Positions 16,446-25,117 of a stretch of 64,000 nucleotides of DNA are shown here, piece by piece. Source of the DNA: Bog-756 sp038210245 (GTDB taxonomy: Bacteria > Actinomycetota > Acidimicrobiia > Acidimicrobiales > RAAP-2); contig JBBQWW010000001.1 in assembly GCA_038210245.1 (NCBI GenBank), forward strand, positions 62,001-126,000, written 5' to 3'. A program made the position numbers and the translations under genes. The notes beneath the pieces were generated by a model. That model saw only the letters and a list, made by a program, of their open reading frames with translations, searched no databases and was not told the DNA's origin. Position 1 is the stretch's first letter. Each line of letters opens with the position of its first letter.

Positions 16446-17681
16446 ATGAGCGCCGCCCTTCCCCCCGATGCCACCGTCGTCGTGGTCGGAGCGTCCTTGG
16501 CCGGCCTGCGGGCGGCCGAGGAAGTCCGGCACGTTGGTCATGCCGGCCCGGTGATCATCGTGGGCGACGAGATCCACGCCCCCTACGACCGACCTCCACT
16601 CTCCAAACAGCTGCTGGCCGGTACCTGGGACGTGGCCCGCATCCACCACCACGCCCCTGACGCCCTCGACACCCTGGGCCTGGAGTTCCGGCTGGGCCGT
16701 CGCGTCACCGGCCTCGACCTCGATGCCCGGACCCTGATGGTCGACGACGGCAGCACCCTGTCCTTCGACGGACTGATCGTGGCCACCGGAGCCGCCGCCC
16801 GGCCCTTGCCCGGCACCGAGGGGCAGCCGGTGGTGCGCACCCTCCGTACCCTCGATGACTGCCTGGCCATCCGTGACACCCTGCAGGCCGCCGGGTCCGG
16901 CGCCCGGGTGGTGGTCATCGGCGCCGGCTTCATCGGATCGGAGGTGGCGGCCACCTGCCGGGGGCTGGGCGCCGAGGTCACCGTGGTGGAGGCACTGCCC
17001 ACCCCGCTCGGCCGCGTGCTGGGCGACGAGATGGGGGCGGCCTGCGCCGGCCTACACCGGGCCGAGGGCGTGACGGTCCGGGCCGGGGTGGGTGTGGACC
17101 GGGTCACCTCCGAGGCCGGGGGGGATGCCACCGCCGTGGTCCACCTGGCCGACGGCACCGATCTCCCCGCCGACGTGGTGGTGGTGGGGATCGGGGTGGT
17201 GCCCTCCGTCGGCTGGCTGGAGGGATCCGGTCTCACCCTGGACAACGGCGTGGTGTGCAGCGAGACCCTCTTCGCCGGTGACCGGGTGGTGGCAGCCGGG
17301 GATGTGGCCCGATGGACCCATGTCGGGCTGGGAGAGCAGCTCCGGGTGGAGCACTGGACCAACGCCGCCGAGGGTGGCGCCGCCGCCGCCCGCAACCTGC
17401 TGGCCGGATCGGCCGCCGCCCAGGCCTACGAGCCCGTCCCGTTCTTCTGGTCCGATCAGTACTCGACCAAGATTCAGGTCGTGGGTCTGCCCGGTCCCGA
17501 CGACGAGGTGGTGGTGGTGGAGGGCTCGGTGGAGGAGGGCAAGCTGGTGGCCCTGTACCGCCGCGGCGATCGGCTGCGGGCGGCCCTGGCCTTCAGCCGG
17601 CCCCGGCAGCTGATGGCCTACCGGCCGCTGCTGGCCGCCGGCGCATCGTTCGACGAGGCCCTGGCCGTGTCGCGGGCCTGA
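16446..17681 (+). CDS. NAD(P)H-dependent FAD oxidoreductase, ferredoxin-reductase type
   Basis: 411 residues. The N-terminal FAD-binding VVVVGASLAGLRAAEEVR (about 11-28), YDRPPLSKQLLAG (typical of rhodocoxin/putidaredoxin reductases), a second Rossmann motif VVVIGAGFIGSEVAATC for NAD(P)H at about 155, and the C-terminal FAD site (VVAAGDVARW) plus a reductase C-terminal domain (FFWSDQYSTKIQ) are all in place. It passes electrons from NAD(P)H to a ferredoxin that could feed the cytochrome P450 at 44-45 kb. It ends 64 nt inside the convergent TgpA gene. Confidence 0.92.
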   Translation: MSAALPPDATVVVVGASLAGLRAAEEVRHVGHAGPVIIVGDEIHAPYDRPPLSKQLLAGTWDVARIHHHAPDALDTLGLEFRLGRRVTGLDLDARTLMVDDGSTLSFDGLIVATGAAARPLPGTEGQPVVRTLRTLDDCLAIRDTLQAAGSGARVVVIGAGFIGSEVAATCRGLGAEVTVVEALPTPLGRVLGDEMGAACAGLHRAEGVTVRAGVGVDRVTSEAGGDATAVVHLADGTDLPADVVVVGIGVVPSVGWLEGSGLTLDNGVVCSETLFAGDRVVAAGDVARWTHVGLGEQLRVEHWTNAAEGGAAAARNLLAGSAAAQAYEPVPFFWSDQYSTKIQVVGLPGPDDEVVVVEGSVEEGKLVALYRRGDRLRAALAFSRPRQLMAYRPLLAAGASFDEALAVSRA

Positions 17682-19828
17682 TCCGGCCTGGTCCCGGTCC
17701 CGGTGGGCTCCTCGGTTCGACCCCTTCGGCCCCTTCTACCCTGTCGGCCGGCGGCGGCGAAGTGCCGCGTGCAGGCCAGCGCCGTGGCGATCTGGTCGGC
17801 GGTGGGCTCGATGCCGCCGTAGGTGGACCGTTCCACCAGGATGGCGGCCATGGCCACCTCGTCCCGGAACGGGGGATCGGCCTCGGCCAGCCGTTCGCTG
17901 TAGGCCGAGAGGGTCTCGTCGGTACGACGGCGCCGGCCCCGGCGGGCCCCACCCAGCTCGAGGTCGGCGGCCACCTGGTGGGCCCAGGTCGGCGGGCGCA
18001 ACCGGCGCCGTCGCCGGATCAGTAGCGCGGCGACGCCCACCATCCCCGCCAGGCCGATGGGGACCCAGGGCAGGTGGGTGAGGAAGCGGGTCGTGCTGTG
18101 GGCCAGCACCGAACCCGGTGTGGGGTTGGCCAGGGGCACCACCGCCGTGGGGTCGAAGTTCTGCCATCCGTAGCCGGGGAACCACACCTGCACCCAGGCA
18201 TGGGCGTCCTTGGCCTGCACGTCGTAGAGATCGGTGATGGGGTTGTAGGAGCCGGGGACGTACCCGACCGTCTCCCGCGCCGGGATGCCCAGCGACCGCA
18301 GCATGACCACCGTGGCGGTCGAGATCTGCTCGCAGTAGCCCCGCCGGCTTCCAAAGAGGAAGCTGGTGACGGCGTCAGCCCCGGGGGCCAGCGGGGGGAT
18401 GTCGGTGGTGTACTGGACGTGGGTGGACATCCACGACTCGACGGCACTGACCTTGTTGTAGGTGTGGGGGTCGGGATCACCCGGTGCGCCGATCCCGGTG
18501 GTGATCCGACGGGCCAGGGCCTCCACCCGGGGATAGCCGTGGGGGAGTTGGAGGTAGCGCGTCGGGTCCGGGGCGGTCTGGACGGTGTCCGGGGTCGGGC
18601 TGGTGGGCTGGGGGAGGGTGGCCTGGCGGAGCTGTTCGGGAGTGGCGGTGATGTCGTCGGACACCACGGTGTAGACGGTGCCCGCCCCCATGGAGCTGGC
18701 CGACACGATGGTGCCGTCTCCGGTGAGGAAGAGCGAGCGGGACTGGATGTAGACCCGCTGGGCGTTGTCGGCGTGGAACACCAGGTTCGGACCGGACTGG
18801 GCCAGGTAGAAGGTCTGGACGTCCGGGGTCCCGGCGGCCAGGGGAGCCTGCTGGCTGGGTTGGAGTGGGATCTCGAACGGCGATCCGAAGTCCAACCGGG
18901 CCAGGTGGCCCCCGTTGGCCGGGTCCTGGGCCTGCACCCAGCTCTGGCCGTTCCACTGGTCGTAGGTCTGGCCGACCCAGAAGCTGGGCCGGCTGGCCCG
19001 CACCCGCAGTACCACCTGGTTGCCGAGAGTGGCCCGGGCCCCGGTGTCCAGCGACTTGGCGAAGCCCAGAAACCCGCCGACCCCGGTACGACCGCCGGGA
19101 TCGGCAGCGTGGGCCGGAAGCGAGGCCGAGCCGTCGGTCAGGTTGCTCGGGGAGTCCACGGGCGCCGCGTTGGCCGACGACGAGGGGAAGATGAGTGAGG
19201 TGGACACCTTGGGGGCGGGGAGGAACGAGACGATGAGGGCAGCTACCACGGCCACCGCCACTCCGGTCACGGCCAGGGTCCCCCAGGGGACACCACGGGC
19301 CCCGGTCATCGACTGCCACATGGCCACCAATCCCCACAGGCCGCAGAGCACCCAGGCCACCACGTACAGGCCCAGGGTCAGGTCGACCGATTGCGCCGCC
19401 GCCACGGCCATGAGGGCGGCCGACCCGGCCAGTGAGTAGGCGACGTCGCGTCGGGCCGGCACGTCGAAGGCATGCGTGCACAGGACCCAGGCGAACAGGA
19501 CGGCCAGCGGTCCTTCCACCGTCGAGATGTCGCCGGGTGTGGCGTTGTGGCTGACGGTGGCGATGAACCACACGAACCCACCGATGGCGCACACGGCCAG
19601 GATGGGCTTCACCGCCGGCCACGGGCGCTCCCGGCGGAGGTAGGAGAGGGTATTGCCCACCGCGGTGGCCACGATCCCGAAGAGCGCCACCGCCGCGCTC
19701 AGCTCACCCTGGCTCCAGCACGCTCCGATGGCGATGATCACCGTGCCGGCTGAGGCCACCCGGAACGGCACCGAGTGCTCCGGTGGGCCCGGTCGGTTGG
19801 CCTGGACCACCCGCTCCCACAGGGTCAC
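17618..19828 (-). CDS. TgpA-type transglutaminase-like membrane protein (DUF3488)
   Basis: 736 residues from a GTG at 19828 overlapping the DUF58 gene stop by 4 nt. The N-terminal half has about six membrane segments (DUF3488). An extracytoplasmic transglutaminase-like domain follows at about residues 470-590, with catalytic Cys in RRGYCEQISTATVVMLRSLG, His in KDAHAWVQVW and Asp in WQNFDPTAV. A further membrane helix and a cytoplasmic DUF4129-like tail end it. In the MoxR-DUF58-TgpA arrangement it is thought to act on surface peptides or proteins. The 3' end overlaps a convergent gene by 64 nt. Confidence 0.88.
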   Translation of the reverse strand: MTLWERVVQANRPGPPEHSVPFRVASAGTVIIAIGACWSQGELSAAVALFGIVATAVGNTLSYLRRERPWPAVKPILAVCAIGGFVWFIATVSHNATPGDISTVEGPLAVLFAWVLCTHAFDVPARRDVAYSLAGSAALMAVAAAQSVDLTLGLYVVAWVLCGLWGLVAMWQSMTGARGVPWGTLAVTGVAVAVVAALIVSFLPAPKVSTSLIFPSSSANAAPVDSPSNLTDGSASLPAHAADPGGRTGVGGFLGFAKSLDTGARATLGNQVVLRVRASRPSFWVGQTYDQWNGQSWVQAQDPANGGHLARLDFGSPFEIPLQPSQQAPLAAGTPDVQTFYLAQSGPNLVFHADNAQRVYIQSRSLFLTGDGTIVSASSMGAGTVYTVVSDDITATPEQLRQATLPQPTSPTPDTVQTAPDPTRYLQLPHGYPRVEALARRITTGIGAPGDPDPHTYNKVSAVESWMSTHVQYTTDIPPLAPGADAVTSFLFGSRRGYCEQISTATVVMLRSLGIPARETVGYVPGSYNPITDLYDVQAKDAHAWVQVWFPGYGWQNFDPTAVVPLANPTPGSVLAHSTTRFLTHLPWVPIGLAGMVGVAALLIRRRRRLRPPTWAHQVAADLELGGARRGRRRRTDETLSAYSERLAEADPPFRDEVAMAAILVERSTYGGIEPTADQIATALACTRHFAAAGRQGRRGRRGRTEEPTGTGTRPDQARDTARASSNDAPAASSGR

Positions 19829-20997
19829 CCCCGGGCCCGCCGCGACGGAGGGTGCGGGTCGACCGGAACGGTGGGAGCGGCGACGGCCCGGGCCAGGCGC
19901 CGGCCGAGGTCGACCCGGTCCCGCACCAGGTACACGCACCGGCCCCCGTCCTCGAGGGTGGCCAGCACCACGGGCTGGCCCCGCAGCAGGCACCGGGTGA
20001 CCACGGCCATGACCCGCTCCGACTCCACCTCGGCCTCAGCCGGGTCCGTGGGCAGCACCACCTCGATGACCACCGGCTCCTCGGTCTGGCGCTCCCGATC
20101 CCGGACCATCAGCGTCCCGACGTGGGACGTGGCCGGCCAGTGCACCGAGCGCCGGCTGTCGCCGGCTTGGAACGGTCGCACGCCCCGCGGCTCGCCGGCC
20201 CCCGACGGCACCCGGCGGGGTGACTCGCCGGCCGAGTCGTCGGGACGTGAGTCCATGGGTCCCGGCGTGCCCAGGCGCGGGGCCACGTGCAGGGGCCGGG
20301 GCAGGGGCAGGTCGACCTCGCGGGCCCACCAGAGCAGTCCGAAGGGGGCACAGGAGGCCAGCTCGAGGACTATCGACTCCACCACACCCCGCCGGTCCGG
20401 GATCAGCGTGACCACCACCGCCCTGGCCCCGCGGGACGGCCCTTCGGCCCGGGCCGGAGGTCCCACCGGGAACCGGGGCCGGATGCGGAGGGGGCCGTTG
20501 GCCGTCAGGGTCAGCTCGATCGGCTGGCCGGCCTCGGAGTCCGAGGGTGAGGCGGTGCAGGTCACCGAGGCCCGACGGGCCGGGAACAAGGGGGCCACCA
20601 GCCCGGTGAACAGCACGGCGGCCAACAGGGCGCCGACGGCCTGCACCCACCCCGAGCCGCTGGAGTGGGCCACCCCGGCCCAGGCCAGGACGGCGACCAG
20701 GCTGCCGCCGACGGGGGCGAGCCACGCCACCGGGTGGACCCGCCGGCGGAGTCTCCGCCCCCCGGGGAGGGGCGATGACACCTGGCGCTGCCAGTCCCGG
20801 TGTCCGGCCGCACCCCACGAGAGGGCCATGCCGGCGCTCAGGGCCACCAGGCCGACCATGGCCCCGGCCAGCACCACATGGGGTCCGAAGAAGGTGCGCA
20901 CCACGACCACCCCGCTGACGCCGGCCACCACACCGGTGGTGGCGGTGATGACTCCGCGCCAGCCCGTCGAGCGCCGACCGGGGCCCGGTGGGGTCAC
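19825..20997 (-). CDS. DUF58 domain-containing membrane protein
   Basis: 390 residues, GTG start overlapping the MoxR stop by 4 nt. It has two pairs of N-terminal hydrophobic segments (about 14-60 and 90-130), then a soluble region containing the DUF58 signature VRPFQAGDSRRSVHWPATS followed by a von Willebrand-like fold. In this conserved operon type, DUF58 proteins are membrane-anchored partners of the MoxR ATPase. Middle gene of three with 4-nt overlaps on both sides. Confidence 0.88.
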   Translation of the reverse strand: MTPPGPGRRSTGWRGVITATTGVVAGVSGVVVVRTFFGPHVVLAGAMVGLVALSAGMALSWGAAGHRDWQRQVSSPLPGGRRLRRRVHPVAWLAPVGGSLVAVLAWAGVAHSSGSGWVQAVGALLAAVLFTGLVAPLFPARRASVTCTASPSDSEAGQPIELTLTANGPLRIRPRFPVGPPARAEGPSRGARAVVVTLIPDRRGVVESIVLELASCAPFGLLWWAREVDLPLPRPLHVAPRLGTPGPMDSRPDDSAGESPRRVPSGAGEPRGVRPFQAGDSRRSVHWPATSHVGTLMVRDRERQTEEPVVIEVVLPTDPAEAEVESERVMAVVTRCLLRGQPVVLATLEDGGRCVYLVRDRVDLGRRLARAVAAPTVPVDPHPPSRRARG

Positions 20998-22001
20998 GTG
21001 GGCGGGACGGGTGCTTCGGCCAGGATCCGGCCCACCAGGGCGGGGCCGTCCCCACCACTGCCCTCGGCGATCAGCCGGTGGGCCAGGCAGGCCACGGCCA
21101 CGGCCTGCACGTCCTGGGGCGTGACATAGGCCCGCCCGGTCAGGACGGCGTAGGCCTGGGCCGAGCGGATGAGGGAGATGGCGGCCCGGGGACTGGCGCC
21201 GAGCCGGACGGTGCCGGCGGTCCGGGTGGCCCGGACCAGGGAGACGGCGTACTCGGCCACCGCCGTGACCACGTGCACGGTGGCGGTGGCGGCGATGGCC
21301 CGCTCCCAGCGAGTGGGGTCGGACACCGGGACCAGGCTGTCGAGGGCGTACCGTCCTCCGCTGTGCAGGACCAGACGGGTCTCGACCTCGGCGTCCGGGT
21401 AGCCGATGGTGGTGGACAGGCCGAACCGGTCCAGCTGGCTCTCGACCAGGGGGTAGGTGCCGAGCTGGCCGATGGGGTTCTGGGTCCCGATGACCAGGTG
21501 GGGACGGGGCAGCGGCCAGGACTCGCCGTCCACGGAGACCTGCTGCTCCTCCATGGCCTCGAGCAGGGCGGACTGGGTGCGCGGTGGGGTGCGGTTGAGC
21601 TCGTCCAGCAGGACCACGTGACCGAAGACCGGCCCGGGACGGAAGTCCCAGGTCTGGCTGTCGGGGGAGAAGACGGTGACCCCGGTGACGTCGGAGGGCA
21701 GCAGGTCGGGGTGGCCCTGGACTCGCGAGAGCTGCACGCCGAGGGCGGTGGCCACGGCCCGGGCCAGCACGGTCTTGCCCACGCCCGGTACGTCCTCGAT
21801 CAGCAGGTGGTTGCCGGACATGGCGGCCACCACGGCGATGGTCACCGCCCTCGGGGTCCCGAGCAGGACCTGGGACAGGGAGTGATGGAGGGCGCGGGCC
21901 GTGGCCACGGCCTCGTCGATGGTGGCCTGGGGGTCGGCCGGCGTCGCGCCCAGTACCGGGGCCATCGGTTCGGCCCCTACTGCCTCGATGCCCGTGCTCA
22001 T
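20994..22001 (-). CDS. MoxR-family AAA+ ATPase
   Basis: 335 residues from the ATG at 22001. An in-frame upstream ATG at 22070 would add 23 low-complexity residues and is less likely. Walker A EDVPGVGKTVLARA (about 75-88), Walker B VVLLDELNRTPP, the sensor regions and the C-terminal AAA lid (RLGASPRAAISLIRSAQAYA) are typical. MoxR ATPases act as chaperones that mature or load partner complexes. First gene of a coupled operon with DUF58 and TgpA. Confidence 0.94.
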   Translation of the reverse strand: MSTGIEAVGAEPMAPVLGATPADPQATIDEAVATARALHHSLSQVLLGTPRAVTIAVVAAMSGNHLLIEDVPGVGKTVLARAVATALGVQLSRVQGHPDLLPSDVTGVTVFSPDSQTWDFRPGPVFGHVVLLDELNRTPPRTQSALLEAMEEQQVSVDGESWPLPRPHLVIGTQNPIGQLGTYPLVESQLDRFGLSTTIGYPDAEVETRLVLHSGGRYALDSLVPVSDPTRWERAIAATATVHVVTAVAEYAVSLVRATRTAGTVRLGASPRAAISLIRSAQAYAVLTGRAYVTPQDVQAVAVACLAHRLIAEGSGGDGPALVGRILAEAPVPPT

Positions 22002-22133
22002 GCGATCCCCTGCTTCCCCGGCACTGGCCCGTCCCGTTCGTCTGACTGCCGAGCGTGGTTGCCTACCCACCCTAGGCGTTCCCAGCGGGTCTCTTCAATG
22101 CAGCCGACCCGGGAGACGCCGGCGGGCGCCGAC

Positions 22134-23603
22134 TCAGAAGTCAAGGGCCGAGAGCTCGGGAATGGTGCCCTCGGACCGGCCCCGGGCATCGAGCCACCGG
22201 GTCCGCCGCTCGGCGCGCTGCTCGTCGGTGCCGCCGGGGTCCACCACGCTCCGGGGGGTCCAGCTGGCGGCCACGTCCTCTTCGTCGGCCCAGGTACCGC
22301 CGGCCATCCCGGCCAGGTACGCGGCGCCGAGGGTGGTGGCCTCGACCACCGGGGCGATCTCGACGGGCCGACCGCAGGCGTCGGCCAGAGCCTGGACGAA
22401 GACCGGGTTGTCCGTCATGCCCCCGTCGACCCGGAGGGGCCCGATGGGCAGGCCCGAATCGGACTCGGCCGCCTCGAGCAGGTCGGCGCCGCGGTGGGCC
22501 ACCCCCTCCAGGACCGCCCGTACCAGCTCCGGACGCCCACTGCCCCGCGTGAGGCCCACGAAGGTGCCCCGGGCCCCGAAGTCCCAGACCGGGGTGCCCA
22601 ACCCCAGCAGGGCCGGGACGAACCAGACGTCACCGGTCTCCTCGCAGCGCCCGGCCACCTCGGCCGAGTGGGCGGCGTTGTCGATAATGGCCAGGTCGTC
22701 ACGCAGCCACTCCACACAGGTGCCGGCCGAGAGCATGATGGCCTCCACGCCCCACGTGAGGACGCCTCGCCGTCTCCAGGCGATGATGGGGATGGTCCCG
22801 GCCGGGCCCCGGGCCGACTGGGGCGGCCGGTCCTCTCCGAGGCACTGGTCGAGCATCCCGCCGGTCCCGAAGGTGGCCTTGGCTTGACCGGGCCGGATGC
22901 ATCCTTGACCGATGAGCGAGGCCTGCTGGTCGCCGGCCAGGCCGGCGATGACCGGCCGACCGGACAGGATCTCGGCCGGTCCCACGGCGCCCGAGGAGTC
23001 GACGATGACGGGAAGGAGGGCCTCGGGGATGCGGAGGGCGGCCAGCACCTCGGGGTCCCAGCCCGATCCGTCGCCGTGGATGAGCCCGGTGACCCCGGCG
23101 TTGGAGGCGTCGGTCACGTGCAGGGCCCCACCCGACAGGGTCCAGGCCACCCAGGTGTCGACGGTCCCGAAGGCCAGTTCGCCGCGCTCGGAGCGCGAGC
23201 GGTCCGGGTCGGCCTGGTCCAGGATGGCCGCCACCTTGGTGGCCGAGGCGTTGGGCGCCACCCGGATGCCCCGGCCCTGGAGCTCCAGGCACGTACCCAC
23301 CGTCCGGAGGTCCTGCCACCCCAGCCCGGGCGCCACCGGGACCCCGGTGGCGCGGTCCCACACGATGGTGGAGGCCCGTTGGTTGGCGATGCCCACGGCG
23401 TCGACCGGACCGCCCTCGGCCAGACTGGCCGACGCCACCTCGACTACGGCGGCGGCCATGGCCGTGGCGTCGAACTCCACCAGGCCGGGGAAGGGCGTGT
23501 CCGGCAGCACCGGGACGTGGTGGATGTGCTCGACCCGGCCGTCGGGTCGCACCACTGCTCCCCGCACCCCGGAGGTGCCCACGTCGACCACGAGGATGCT
23601 CAC
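22134..23603 (-). CDS. glpK: FGGY-family carbohydrate kinase, glycerol kinase-like
   Basis: 489 residues from a GTG at 23603 overlapping the upstream flavoprotein gene by 4 nt. The frame is open far upstream, but that part is antisense to other genes. It has VVDVGTSGVRGAVV (phosphate-binding loop), IANQRASTIVWDRATG with the glycerol-kinase NQR-ETTVxW-like pattern, WQDLRT, TFGTGGMLDQCLG and GGMTDNPVFVQALAD. The FGGY C-terminal domain is complete. It phosphorylates glycerol or a related polyol using ATP. Its operon with glpD supports glycerol, but the AGPS-like middle gene leaves other polyols open. Confidence 0.82.
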   Translation of the reverse strand: MSILVVDVGTSGVRGAVVRPDGRVEHIHHVPVLPDTPFPGLVEFDATAMAAAVVEVASASLAEGGPVDAVGIANQRASTIVWDRATGVPVAPGLGWQDLRTVGTCLELQGRGIRVAPNASATKVAAILDQADPDRSRSERGELAFGTVDTWVAWTLSGGALHVTDASNAGVTGLIHGDGSGWDPEVLAALRIPEALLPVIVDSSGAVGPAEILSGRPVIAGLAGDQQASLIGQGCIRPGQAKATFGTGGMLDQCLGEDRPPQSARGPAGTIPIIAWRRRGVLTWGVEAIMLSAGTCVEWLRDDLAIIDNAAHSAEVAGRCEETGDVWFVPALLGLGTPVWDFGARGTFVGLTRGSGRPELVRAVLEGVAHRGADLLEAAESDSGLPIGPLRVDGGMTDNPVFVQALADACGRPVEIAPVVEATTLGAAYLAGMAGGTWADEEDVAASWTPRSVVDPGGTDEQRAERRTRWLDARGRSEGTIPELSALDF

Positions 23604-25117
23604 GGCCAGGGCACCGGACCGAAGGGGCCGGTCAGGCCGAGCTTGCCGGGGTTGAGGATCCCATGGGGATCGAGCGCGTCCTTCACCGATGTCAGCACCT
23701 CGAACCCCGAGCCCAGGGCGCCGGGGAGGAAGCGGGCCCGGTTGAGGCCGATGCCGTGGTGGTGGCTGATGGCGCCTCCGGCGTCGACCGTGGCCCGGGT
23801 GACCTGGTCCCAGGCCTGGCGGTAGTAGCGGTCCACCCACGAGCCGGCATCGTGGCCGGCGGCCACGTCCTCGGGCGGTCGGCCGGCGAAGGTGAAGTAG
23901 AGGCACGCACCGTCGGTGTAGGCGTGGGACTGGTGGGACGAGGCCACCATCGTGCCCTCCACAGCGGCCAGGGCGTCGAGCACCGAGTGGTAGAGCCCAG
24001 GCAGGGCGGCCCACCGGGCCGAGACCTCGACGGTGTCCACCACGATGCCGCCGCGCCACAGCGGGGCCAAGGCCGACACGTCGTTGCGGTGCCCGAGCCA
24101 GCGGTCCACCAGGGCGGGGTCGAGGACGTCGGCGCCGCCACACTCCTGGTCCACCGCGGCCAGGGTGGCCGCCACCAGGCCGGGGTCGGCCTCGTCCAGC
24201 ACGATGAGCACGTTGGTGTCGGGTCGCTCGAACGAACGTCCTGACTCGGTGGCGTCGTAGAGGCGGAGCACCGCCGGGGTGGCGCCGCGCCGGAGGATGC
24301 GGCGACAGGCGTCGAGACCCTCGGCGAAGGTGGCGAACCCGAACGCCCGTCGCCCGTCGCCCTCGGGTATCGGGTGCACCCGGAACCGGCCCTCGGTGAT
24401 GACCCCCAGGGTGCCCTCGCTGCCCACGAACAGCTGGGTCAGGTCGGGACCGGTGGCGGACCGGGGCCCGTGGCCACCGGTCCGGACGATCCGACCGTCG
24501 GCCAACACCACCTCCAGGCCGAGCACCATGTCCTCGATCTTCCCGTACCGGTTGGAGTACTGGCCGGCCCCCCGGCAGGCCAGCCACCCGCCCACCGTGG
24601 ACAGGTCCATGGACTGGGGCCAGTGCCCGAGGGTGACCCCATGTTCCTTGCGCAGCCCCGACTCCACGTCGGGGCCGAAGGTGCCGGCCCGGAGGTCGGC
24701 CACCAGTGAGTCGGTATCCACTTCGCCGATGCCGGCCAGGCCGCACAGGTCGAGGGCCACACCCCCGAACAGCGGTACCGAGGCACCGCACACCCCGCTC
24801 CGACCTCCGGCCGGGGTGACCGGCACCCGGGCCTGGTGGCAGAGGGCCAGTACGGCGGCCACCTGGGACGTGTCGGTGGGCCGGGCCACCACCGCCGGTC
24901 GGGCCGGGACCTGGCCGGCGGCCGCCCAGCCGATGGCCAGCGGCCACCAGTCCCGGCCGGCCTCGGCTCGGTCGTCGTCCCGCCACGAGATCTCGGCACA
25001 CACCGCGGACAGCCGCGCCGCCAGGGCATCGTCGACGACCACCCGCCGACCGCCCAGGTGGTCGACCACCTGGTCCGGCGGGGCGTCGATGGGTGTGACC
25101 GGGGTGGGCCGGGTCAT
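23600..25117 (-). CDS. FAD-binding oxidase of the alkylglycerone-phosphate synthase (AGPS) type
   Basis: 505 residues from an ATG overlapping the glpD stop by 4 nt. The FAD-binding PCMH domain includes VTPAGGRSGVCGASVP (about 107-122), LGHWPQSMDLSTVGGWLACR and GKIEDMVLGLEVV. The C-terminal domain includes ISHHHGIGLNRARFLPG, the His-rich motif typical of AGPS. AGPS exchanges the acyl group of acyl-dihydroxyacetone phosphate for a fatty alcohol in ether lipid synthesis; bacterial homologues may instead oxidise glycerol-phosphate-like compounds. Between glpD and a glycerol kinase, a role in glycerolipid or ether-lipid metabolism is likely but unproven. Confidence 0.82.
   Translation of the reverse strand: MTRPTPVTPIDAPPDQVVDHLGGRRVVVDDALAARLSAVCAEISWRDDDRAEAGRDWWPLAIGWAAAGQVPARPAVVARPTDTSQVAAVLALCHQARVPVTPAGGRSGVCGASVPLFGGVALDLCGLAGIGEVDTDSLVADLRAGTFGPDVESGLRKEHGVTLGHWPQSMDLSTVGGWLACRGAGQYSNRYGKIEDMVLGLEVVLADGRIVRTGGHGPRSATGPDLTQLFVGSEGTLGVITEGRFRVHPIPEGDGRRAFGFATFAEGLDACRRILRRGATPAVLRLYDATESGRSFERPDTNVLIVLDEADPGLVAATLAAVDQECGGADVLDPALVDRWLGHRNDVSALAPLWRGGIVVDTVEVSARWAALPGLYHSVLDALAAVEGTMVASSHQSHAYTDGACLYFTFAGRPPEDVAAGHDAGSWVDRYYRQAWDQVTRATVDAGGAISHHHGIGLNRARFLPGALGSGFEVLTSVKDALDPHGILNPGKLGLTGPFGPVPWP

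Noticed and set aside
20988..23825. 945-codon plus-strand frame
   Set aside because: Gly/His-rich antisense shadow of the MoxR and kinase genes, with no domains; long open antisense frames are normal at this GC.
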